Source: Brevundimonas sp. UBA7664 (GTDB taxonomy: Bacteria > Pseudomonadota > Alphaproteobacteria > Caulobacterales > Caulobacteraceae). Taken from it: a stretch of DNA of 64,000 nucleotides. Positions 26,023 through 32,369 of this stretch are shown one piece after another. Numbering within the stretch: the stretch's first letter is position 1; each line of letters begins with the position of its first letter. The translations under genes and the position numbers were made by a program. Location: assembly GCF_002483305.1 (NCBI RefSeq), contig NZ_DLHQ01000064.1, positions 15,675 to 79,674 of the forward strand, given 5' to 3'. The notes under the pieces were generated by a model, which searched no databases, was not told the origin of the DNA, and saw only the letters and a list, made by a program, of their open reading frames with translations.

Positions 26023-27275
26023 TGTGACGATCCTTCGGTCTCGGTCGCGCGCGTCAGGGCAGCGATGGCCTGGGCGCGATCCAGTTGTGCGGTGATGAGT
26101 TCTGACTGGACCGTGTTGAGCGCCTCTTCGGCGTCCAGCACGTCCAGAAGCGTGAAGCGTCCGGCCGAGAAGCCTTCGCGGGCGATGCGGACCGCCTCGA
26201 TGGCTTCCGGCTCCGCCCGCGTCTCAAGGAAGGCCAGGCGCGCTTCAGCGGTCCGCAGCGCCGCCTGGGCGTCCCGGGTCCGCCGGATGGCGCCGGCGAG
26301 GGCCGCGTTGCGGCGCGCCTCCGCCCCGGTGCGCTCGGCGTTGGCCGCGGCGATATTGCCCTGATTGCGGTCGAAGATTCCGAGGGGCAGCGAGGCGCCC
26401 ACGACGAGGGCTGTGTCGTCGGAACCCCGGAACTGACGGGCGCCGACGCTGACCGTCACGTCCGGCCGGGACAGGGTGCGCTCCCGGGCCACGACGGCGA
26501 CGGACGAGGCGACCTCGGCCTCCGCCAGTCGGACATCCAGGGCCTCGGCGGGATCCACGGTCGCGGCGGGGACCGCCTCATCGGTTGGCGCGACGGGTTC
26601 GGGCAGGTCGTCCGCGCCGCCCCACAGGGCGGCCAGGGCCCGCTGCGCCTCGGCGTATTCCGCCTCCGCAGCCCGAACTCCGGCGACCGCCGCGAGGGCC
26701 GCCGTACGGGCTCTCAGCGCTCGAAGGGGCGGCTCGCGCCCGGCGTCGACGAGTTCGGTGGCGATCGTCTGTAGATTTTCGGCGCGTACAAACTGCTCGC
26801 GGGCCAGCTCGACCCGGCGGCCGTCTGCGAAGGCTTCCGCGTAGGCGTCCCTCACCTCCCTCAGAAGATCGGCGCGCGCGACCGCGAGACGCAGACGCGC
26901 GGCCTCGATTTCGGCCTCGGCGGCTCTTTGGCGCGCCGACCGCTTGCCGCCGAGTTCGAACCGCTGGCCGACCGAGACGGTGGTCTCAGCGTCGCGCAGG
27001 CCGGTGAAGGCTCCGGTGCCGGCGAAATTCTCGACTTCCACGCCCAGTTCGGGATTGGGCCGGAAGCCGGCCTGTTGCGCCCGCCCCTGGGCGGCGGCGA
27101 CATCGGCCTCGGCGGCCGCCAGGGTCGGCGACGAGGCGGCCGCGCGGGCCAGCGCTTCAGCCAGGGTGATGGGTTCGGCCGCCGCGGCGGTCGCCAGTAC
27201 GCTTAACGCGGACGCAACTACGGTTGCGGCGCAGCCCGCCGCGAAACGCGGCAGACGATATCTTGTGGATGGCAT
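26019..27275 (-). CDS. czcC: Outer-membrane channel CzcC
   Basis: 418 residues. The signal is cleaved near ATAAAAEPITL. Two OEP/TolC repeats of long coiled helices (AAAEADVAAAQGRAQQAGFR and PNPELGVEVENF in the first, RPDVTVSVGARQFRG in the second) are typical of CzcC/CusC. It forms the outer-membrane exit of the CzcCBA pump. Confidence 0.92.
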   Translation of the reverse strand: MPSTRYRLPRFAAGCAATVVASALSVLATAAAAEPITLAEALARAAASSPTLAAAEADVAAAQGRAQQAGFRPNPELGVEVENFAGTGAFTGLRDAETTVSVGQRFELGGKRSARQRAAEAEIEAARLRLAVARADLLREVRDAYAEAFADGRRVELAREQFVRAENLQTIATELVDAGREPPLRALRARTAALAAVAGVRAAEAEYAEAQRALAALWGGADDLPEPVAPTDEAVPAATVDPAEALDVRLAEAEVASSVAVVARERTLSRPDVTVSVGARQFRGSDDTALVVGASLPLGIFDRNQGNIAAANAERTGAEARRNAALAGAIRRTRDAQAALRTAEARLAFLETRAEPEAIEAVRIAREGFSAGRFTLLDVLDAEEALNTVQSELITAQLDRAQAIAALTRATETEGSSQ

Positions 27276-27332
27276 GAAATGGTGTCCCAGAGGTTCCAGA
27301 CGGCGATGACGCGCGCGGCGGCGCGAGATCGG

Positions 27333-27683
27333 TCAGGCTCGGGGAGGACGTTCCAGGCCGCCGGGCGCGCAGGACGCCAGGGGATCGGCGGACGGCCGCA
27401 AAGGGCTCGCCTGCACGGCCGGGCCGACGACGACGGGTTGCGGCGTCGACGGCAGGGTTACGCCGCTGTGGTGGCAATGGCCGTGGGAGCACAGCGCCTG
27501 GCCGTCGTCGTTCACGGGATCGCCGTGATCCTGGACGGGCTCCGAAAGCACCACGGTGGCGCAACGCCCGCCGCTGGGGAAATCACAGGTCGCCGCCTCG
27601 GCCGAAGGGGTCAGGGCGAGCATGGTGACGACCAGCGCGAACAGCGCCGTGATCATCCAGTGTCTGGCCGAAAGAAAGCCCAT
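27333..27683 (-). CDS. czcI: CzcI-like exported protein, copy 3 (head of czc cluster)
   Basis: 116 residues. Signal MGFLSARHWMITALFALVVT, cut near AEAAT. The mature part has TCDFP, GGRCATVV and ALCSHGHCHHSG (Cys/His cluster), and the tail ends DPLASCAPGGLERPPRA. The ERPPRA end and position before czcC match CzcI-type proteins, which modulate czc expression in Cupriavidus. It heads the leftward czcCBA-DUF190-CDF-CDF-ATPase-DUF305 series and has an ECF-type promoter at 27701-27726. Confidence 0.65.
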   Translation of the reverse strand: MGFLSARHWMITALFALVVTMLALTPSAEAATCDFPSGGRCATVVLSEPVQDHGDPVNDDGQALCSHGHCHHSGVTLPSTPQPVVVGPAVQASPLRPSADPLASCAPGGLERPPRA

Positions 27684-27700
27684 GCGGCCCTCTACCACGA

Positions 27701-27726
27701 AACGCACCCTTGGCAAGGAATGTAAC
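27701..27726 (-). promoter_or_regulatory. ECF-sigma-type promoter of the czc cluster
   Basis: Read leftward: GTTACA (27726-27721), 16 bases, CGTT (27704-27701). Together with 1316-1341 and 14921-14946 it gives GTWAC(A/C)TT ... CG(T/A)T with a constant 16-bp spacer. Confidence 0.55.
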
Positions 27727-27860
27727 GTCGCAGCGACGCGCTGGCGCGGGACGGGCCCAGGTTCGGCGGTCGCCAGAGGCGGGCGCCTCTCCCGGCCATA
27801 TGTCCCGCCTGCGGAACAGACGGCCGGAGAGCGCCTTCTTTCAACGAAAGCGAGGAAACC

Positions 27861-28103
27861 ATGCAAGACCGGGAAACTGTAACTGTCGACGAGACCGCGG
27901 GCGAGCGGTCGCCAGAAGTCGCTGGGCCGGGTTTGGGAACGGAGGTTCGGGAGGAGACGCCCGACGCGCCGGAACCGCCTGACCCTGAAGCTGCCGAGCC
28001 CTCCGCCATGGTCGAGGAAGGCGAACGGCCCGCGCCTGACCGCGGGTCGGTGGAAGCGCCGACGTCCACGGACCGCTCCGGGGGCATGATCGGCGAGGGC
28101 TAG
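27861..28103 (+). CDS. 80-residue acidic, disordered protein
   Basis: Starts MQDRETVTVDETAGERSPEV and ends RSGGMIGEG, with a good RBS (GAGGAAA, 6 bases from the ATG). It is rich in Glu, Pro and Asp with no Cys and no membrane segment, so probably unstructured. It is divergent from the czc cluster. Function unknown. The RBS and clean start support a real gene. Confidence 0.5.
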   Translation: MQDRETVTVDETAGERSPEVAGPGLGTEVREETPDAPEPPDPEAAEPSAMVEEGERPAPDRGSVEAPTSTDRSGGMIGEG

Positions 28104-28176
28104 CGAGCGTCGATGGCGCGGCCCCTGATCCGGCGCCGGGCCGGACGGTCTCAAGCCGCACGGCGATCGACAGCGC

Positions 28177-28207
28177 TTGATCCTCCAGTGGCTAAAGCAA
28201 GTAAAAG
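28177..28207 (+). promoter_or_regulatory. MerR-type promoter of the short CDF gene
   Basis: -35 TTGATC (28177-28182), 19 bases CTCCAGTGGCTAAAGCAAG, -10 TAAAAG (28202-28207). The left arm of the dyad matches the other three operators; the right arm is weaker. Confidence 0.65.
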
Positions 28208-28252
28208 CGCCTTGAACCGGCGCGTTTCCGCATCGGTCGGATAGAGGCCCAC

Positions 28253-28867
28253 ATGTCCGAAACGGTTAACGCCACGAATGCACGTCAGCGCAGGATCCTG
28301 CTGCTCGTCCTGTTGCTCAATGTCGCCCTGTTCGCCGGGCTCGGACTCGCCGGCTGGCTCGCAGATTCGAGCGCCCTGTTGGCCAATGCGGTGGATAACG
28401 GGGCCGACGGCGCGGTCTATCTGATCAGCCTTCTGGCCATCGGCCGGTCAATCAGGTGGAAGGCCGGCGCGGCGACCGCGTCCGGGGTCCTGCTGCTGCT
28501 GTTCGCCGCGGGCCTGCTCGCCGACGTCGCCCGTCGATGGATTGCAGGCGCCGAACCGATCGGCCCCGCCATGATGATCATGGCCCTGGTCGCCGCAGGG
28601 GTGAACCTGTGGTGCCTTGTCCTGCTGCGGAAGATCAAGGACGACGACGTCAATATGCGGGCGGCCCAGACGTTCAGCCTCAATGATTTCGTGTCGAACG
28701 GCGGCGTCCTCGTGGCCGGCGGCCTTGTCCTGTGGCTCGACCAGGCCTGGCCCGACATCGTCGTGGGGGCCCTGGTCGCCCTGATCGCCGCCAAGGGCGG
28801 CCTCGAAATCCTCGGCGATGTCCGCAGGGACGTCCGGGAGACCCGTGAGGGAACCGGAGCGACATGA
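28253..28867 (+). CDS. Short CDF-family cation transporter
   Basis: 204 residues, six membrane segments and no C-terminal cytoplasmic domain. Segment 2 carries LLANAVDNGADGAVYLISLL and segment 5 FSLNDFVSNGG, so the usual His-x-x-x-Asp sites are replaced by D-x-x-x-D and N-D-x-x-x-N. That suggests altered selectivity. It is the first gene behind a PbrR/CadR-type promoter. Its stop overlaps the start of the decayed lspA that follows (ATGATGA). Confidence 0.75.
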   Translation: MSETVNATNARQRRILLLVLLLNVALFAGLGLAGWLADSSALLANAVDNGADGAVYLISLLAIGRSIRWKAGAATASGVLLLLFAAGLLADVARRWIAGAEPIGPAMMIMALVAAGVNLWCLVLLRKIKDDDVNMRAAQTFSLNDFVSNGGVLVAGGLVLWLDQAWPDIVVGALVALIAAKGGLEILGDVRRDVRETREGTGAT

Positions 28868-29316
28868 TGATCGCACGCGCCTTCTGTTCGGGCCCGGACA
28901 GGCGATCCGCAGCCCCAAGGGGGCCCGGGCGCATCCGTCCAGCCCGTCGATCCCGCTCCGGTGTTGAGCCTGAGGCTCGGCTTCAATCCGGGATCACGTT
29001 CGGCCTTCCGCAGGCTGACGGCGGCGCGAGCCGTTTGCTGCCAGTCGCCGTGACCGGCGTTGTCGCCGCGCCGCGCCTATCGGCATGTGACGAGCGCGCC
29101 GGACGGCGCTGATCGCAGGGGCGCTCCCACGCAACTCGCGGACCGGGTGCTCCAAGGCGGGTCACGGACTTCATCGACGCTCACCTGAGAGACGTCCATT
29201 GGCCGACCTTCCACCTCGCCGATGTCGCGATCGTGGCTATCGTGGGCCTGCTTCCCGCACTGCCGGCGCGCAAGCCTGTCCCGCGTCACCTCCACCCGAC
29301 CCGCGATCAGACGTGA
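28864..29316 (+). pseudogene. Decayed lspA copy
   Basis: It starts in an ATGA overlap with the CDF gene but lacks the first membrane segment. Frame 1 keeps LSLRLGFNPG. A frameshift leads to ITFGLPQ, and a third frame keeps RVTDFIDAHLRDVHWPTFHL and ADVAIV before a TGA at 29314-29316. These match the intact LspA at 30336 (LALRLGFNPGVTFGLF, VTDFVDLHWGDAHWPTFNLA). Both catalytic Asp regions survive, but the gene is broken by a 5' deletion and at least one frameshift. Confidence 0.75.
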
Positions 29317-29362
29317 CGCCGCCAGCCCCCCCGTACAACGCGGCGTCGCAACATCGATCGTC

Positions 29363-30046
29363 TCATCGTCCCATCGCTGTTCCTGGAGCGTTCGGACCCG
29401 CACGCTTCGCGCGGTAAAAGGATATCGATCCGGTGGGGGTCGGCAGGACATGAACTTCCCGGACGTCGATGAAGCCCGCCTCCGCGATCAGATCCGGAAG
29501 GACGCCATCGGCGTTGGGCTGGGTGTTCTCGTAACCGTCGAGCGACTGAACGATGCGGAACAGGGTGCGCATCGCGCCCCGCTGACGCCCATAGTCGGCG
29601 ATATGAAGCGCCCCCCCGGGCTTGAGCGCGCGCCAGCTCGCCGCCAGGCCCCGGCGCTTCTCCTCCATCGGCAGTTGATGGAAGACCAGGCTGGACACGA
29701 CCGTGTCGGCGACGCCCTCGCCCACGAGCGCGGCCACATCGCGGGCGAATCCCTGGAGGAAGCGGACGCTCTGGCCGGCGGCCTCCGCCTTCCTGGCCGC
29801 GCGCGCGAGGATGTCGCCGTCAGGATCGAGTCCGACGACGCGCGCGCCCGGCGCGCGCCGCGCGAGGGAAACGGCGAAGGATCCGGTGCCGCAGCCGAGG
29901 TCGACGATGGTCTCGCCAGCACGCGGCTCCACCTGGTCGAGCAGCCGGGCGCGCCACACCCGCTCCCGCGTCAACAGGGCGATGGCGGGATCGTAGAGGC
30001 CGCTCAGGGCGGCGTGACCGAGCGCGGGGGTGAAGCTCGCGGTCAT
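29363..30046 (-). CDS. Class I SAM-dependent methyltransferase
   Basis: 227 residues. SAM motif I is GETIVDLGCGTGSFAVSLA; motif II has RVVGLDPDGDILARA; a later block is ADTVVSSLVFHQLP, then LKPGGALHIADYGR. The family includes arsenite, quinone and small-molecule methyltransferases. There are no conserved Cys as in ArsM, so arsenic is unlikely. Its start overlaps a 44-residue leader gene (ATGA). The operator upstream places it in the PbrR/CadR-type regulon. Confidence 0.8.
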   Translation of the reverse strand: MTASFTPALGHAALSGLYDPAIALLTRERVWRARLLDQVEPRAGETIVDLGCGTGSFAVSLARRAPGARVVGLDPDGDILARAARKAEAAGQSVRFLQGFARDVAALVGEGVADTVVSSLVFHQLPMEEKRRGLAASWRALKPGGALHIADYGRQRGAMRTLFRIVQSLDGYENTQPNADGVLPDLIAEAGFIDVREVHVLPTPTGSISFYRAKRAGPNAPGTAMGR

Positions 30047-30177
30047 GCCGCGGCCTTCGCTTCATCGCGCGACGGCTTCAGGATCGGTCCGGCCGACTGC
30101 AGGACAATTACCGTCAGGGATGCGCCGCGGCCGCAGCCGGACGCCGTCGGTCCGGAGGAAGAGAAGCGTTCGGTCAT
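30043..30177 (-). CDS. 44-residue upstream coupled protein
   Basis: Short frame MTERFSSSGPTASGCGRGAS, then LTVIVLQSAGPILKP and an Ala-rich end, with TGA overlapping the methyltransferase ATG. RBS AAAGGTG is 7 bases upstream of the start. It contains one Cys. Its position between a metal-responsive promoter and the methyltransferase suggests a translated leader or small protein. No family is recognised. Confidence 0.45.
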   Translation of the reverse strand: MTERFSSSGPTASGCGRGASLTVIVLQSAGPILKPSRDEAKAAA

Positions 30178-30198
30178 GGGTCGGCACCTTTCACCGCC

Positions 30199-30229
30199 AG
30201 GATGCATCCTCCAGTCACTCGAGGATCAA
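30199..30229 (-). promoter_or_regulatory. MerR-type promoter of the methyltransferase operon
   Basis: Read leftward: -35 TTGATC (30229-30224), 19 bases CTCGAGTGACTGGAGGATG, -10 CATCCT (30204-30199). It lies back to back with the lspA promoter, 51 bp away. Confidence 0.65.
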
Positions 30230-30280
30230 GACGAAAAATGCAGCCGCCGCTGAACGGGCGACCGTCCTGGACGCCAGGCC

Positions 30281-30311
30281 TTGATCCTCTAGTGGCTAGA
30301 GGGTCTACAAG
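30281..30311 (+). promoter_or_regulatory. MerR-type promoter of lspA
   Basis: -35 TTGATC (30281-30286), 19 bases CTCTAGTGGCTAGAGGGTC, -10 TACAAG (30306-30311). The dyad CTCTAGTGGCTAGAG is nearly perfect and closely resembles the pbr promoter of Cupriavidus (CTCTATAGTAACTAGAG). Confidence 0.75.
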
Positions 30312-30335
30312 AAGGCGAGACCCACAGGAGACGTC

Positions 30336-30860
30336 ATGATCACAGTGCTCCCCACGCGGCGTGGCCCCGGCCGCCTGCAGGCCGCAGCGTTCGGGCTGGC
30401 GGCGACGATCGCGATTCTTGATCAGGCCGCCAAGGCGTTCGCCCGCGCCCGCCTTGAGACCGCTGTGGATATCACCCCCTTCCTGGCGCTGCGTCTGGGT
30501 TTCAATCCCGGCGTCACCTTCGGGCTGTTCGCCGGCTCCGGCGCCTTGGGGCGCTGGGCCCTGAGCGCCGTGGCGTTGCTGATCATCGGCGCATTGCTGG
30601 CGTGGATCTGGCGCACGCGGAGCGCCATGACGGCGGCCGCCGCTGGCCTCATCGCCGGTGGAGCGCTCGGGAACCTGCTCGACCGTCTGCGCTTCGGCGC
30701 GGTCACCGATTTCGTCGATCTTCATTGGGGCGACGCGCACTGGCCGACCTTCAACCTCGCGGATGCGGCCATCGTTTGCGGCGTGGCGCTGCTCCTCCTG
30801 ACCATCCGGCGCTCGGACAGCCGCCCGGCGTCCTCGACCCTGGGACGGGCGGCGCGATGA
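30336..30860 (+). CDS. lspA: Signal peptidase II (LspA, PbrC-like)
   Basis: 174 residues, four membrane segments. The conserved blocks are AILDQAAKAFARARL, LALRLGFNPGVTFGLF, GNLLDRLRFGAVTDFVDLHW and WPTFNLADAAIV. The catalytic aspartates Asp125 (VTDF) and Asp143 (NLAD) are both present. It cleaves lipoprotein signals in the inner membrane. As a metal-regulated accessory copy it parallels PbrC of the Cupriavidus lead operon. It overlaps the next gene by 4 bp. Confidence 0.9.
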   Translation: MITVLPTRRGPGRLQAAAFGLAATIAILDQAAKAFARARLETAVDITPFLALRLGFNPGVTFGLFAGSGALGRWALSAVALLIIGALLAWIWRTRSAMTAAAAGLIAGGALGNLLDRLRFGAVTDFVDLHWGDAHWPTFNLADAAIVCGVALLLLTIRRSDSRPASSTLGRAAR

Positions 30861-31399
30861 CCTTTTCCGCCGAACAGAAGGCGATCGCCGTCCGCTCGGC
30901 GCTGGCGATTCTCATCACCGCCGCGGCGGTGGCGTCGGCCTGGCTATGGCTTTCGCCGCGTCTCCTGGGCGCCGCGCCGGACATGGCGACGGCCGATCGG
31001 CTGGCCTATGCACTGAAGGCGGACCTCCTTGTTTTCCTGTGGCTCGCCGGTTGTTTGAGGGCCGTGGCCAGCATCCGGTTCCGGTCCGACGCCGACCGGC
31101 CGGGCTCCGCCTACGGGGCGCCCAGCTCCAGGCTCGCCGTGCCTGCCGCCGTGCTTCAGAATTCCCTCGAGCAGACGGTCCTGGCGGTGGGCGCCCACCT
31201 GGTCCTCGCCACGGTGCTGCGCGGCGAGGAGATGGTCGTGCTGCCGGTGCTGGTCGCCCTCTATCTGATCGGCCGGGTGTTGTTCGCCCGTGGCTACGCC
31301 CGGGGCGCGGCGGCGCGGGCCTTCGGCATGGCCCTCACCGGCGCCTCCACGATCGCCGCCCTCGGCGCCGCCATCGTCCTCATGGGCCTGGGCCGATGA
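30857..31399 (+). CDS. MAPEG-family membrane protein
   Basis: 180 residues, four membrane segments. The core LQNSLEQTVLAVGAHLVLAT followed by LIGRVLFARGYARGAAARAF matches the MAPEG fold (N-x-x-E helix and R-x-x-F/Y-x-x-G-Y). Bacterial members are of unknown substrate. The gene is in the lspA operon (ATGA overlap) and upstream of the MerR regulator, so it probably belongs to the metal response. Confidence 0.7.
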   Translation: MTFSAEQKAIAVRSALAILITAAAVASAWLWLSPRLLGAAPDMATADRLAYALKADLLVFLWLAGCLRAVASIRFRSDADRPGSAYGAPSSRLAVPAAVLQNSLEQTVLAVGAHLVLATVLRGEEMVVLPVLVALYLIGRVLFARGYARGAAARAFGMALTGASTIAALGAAIVLMGLGR

Positions 31400-31454
31400 T
31401 CCCTCCCCCGCCCTGCGCCTTCCGCCCTTCAGCCCACCGCTGCGAGACGATGCG

Positions 31455-31889
31455 ATGACCCTGCCCTCCCCGGCCTCGTCCGGCCTGCGCCCCATCGGCA
31501 AGCTCGCCGCGGCCACCGGCGTCAAGGTCCCGACCATCCGCTTTTATGAAGAGATCGGGCTGCTTCCCGCCCCGCCGCGCACCGCCAGCGACCGGCGGAT
31601 GTATGACGATGCGGCGGAACGCCGTCTGTCGTTCATCCGGCATGCGCGCCAGTTGGGCTTCGATCTGGACTCCATCCGCTCCCTGCTGGATCTGTCCGAT
31701 CACCCCGACCGGCCCTGCGCCGAAGCCAACACTCTGGCCGAACGCCACCTGGCCGAGGTGACGCAGAAGATCGCCAAGCTCCGGGCCCTGCAGGGGGAGC
31801 TCTCGCGGATGACAGCGGAATGCGCCGGCGGCCGGGTGTCCGCCTGCAAGGTGATCGAAGCCCTGCACGACCCCTCGACGCCGGTTTGA
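31455..31889 (+). CDS. CadR/PbrR-type MerR regulator
   Basis: 144 residues. The winged helix is at 12-75 (RPIGKLAAATGVKVPTIRFY, DRRMYDDAAERRLSFIRHA). The metal site has Cys88 (HPDRPC), Cys123 (TAEC) and Cys131 (VSAC). The 35-residue spacing of the first two equals that of MerR/ZntR/PbrR. The third Cys is 8 residues on (9 in MerR, 7 in CadR). It closes the lspA-MAPEG-merR operon and is the best candidate to bind the four CTC-AGT-GAG operators. Pb, Cd or Zn is likely, inferred from context. Confidence 0.85.
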   Translation: MTLPSPASSGLRPIGKLAAATGVKVPTIRFYEEIGLLPAPPRTASDRRMYDDAAERRLSFIRHARQLGFDLDSIRSLLDLSDHPDRPCAEANTLAERHLAEVTQKIAKLRALQGELSRMTAECAGGRVSACKVIEALHDPSTPV

Positions 31890-32056
31890 CGGGCGAGCCC
31901 CGATCCGGTTGGCACGGCTCTCCTCAGCCTCTCCGTGCAGGTCGCCCTCCTGAAGGTCAAGACGGGCCTGGAACGATGCAGGAGCCATTGGGTGACGGCG
32001 ACGTTTGAGTGGACCCGCGGCCCTCGTCGCGCTCCCTTCGTCCATGGAGGACTTCG

Positions 32057-32365
32057 ATGGCGCACCGATCGACACAGCGACACGCCGGCCAGACCCTCGC
32101 CCTGTTGACGGACCTGTACAGGCGCCTCTCCCGCCTGTTGGAGCAGGGCGGCACGGACGCCGTCGAGACCCGCCTGGCGCTGATGGAGACGGCCTGTCTG
32201 AGGGCGCGCGAAGCGGCTCAGGTGTTCTACGACGAGACCCGCATCTCGCGCGGGCGCCATGCCGGCGCCTGTCCGGCGCCCGCTGCTCGGCGAGGGCGGC
32301 GTCTGATGTTGGCTCCCGCAGGTGGCCGGCGCCCTCTTCCCTCTTTCACTCACAGCGAAGGCTGA
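32057..32365 (+). CDS. Small protein before the dehydrogenase gene
   Basis: 102 residues starting MAHRSTQRHAGQTLALLTDL, with a strong RBS (GGAGG, 7 bases upstream). A predicted helical core (YRRLSRLLEQGGTDAVETRL, ETACLRAREAAQVFYDETRI) is followed by an Arg/Pro-rich tail of low complexity that may be non-conserved. It is 4 bp before the next gene, so cotranscribed. Function unknown. Confidence 0.5.
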   Translation: MAHRSTQRHAGQTLALLTDLYRRLSRLLEQGGTDAVETRLALMETACLRAREAAQVFYDETRISRGRHAGACPAPAARRGRRLMLAPAGGRRPLPSFTHSEG

Positions 32366-32369
32366 CGCG

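Noticed and set aside
29363..30046. Arsenite methyltransferase ArsM
   Set aside because: The conserved Cys residues of ArsM are missing; only general SAM motifs are seen.
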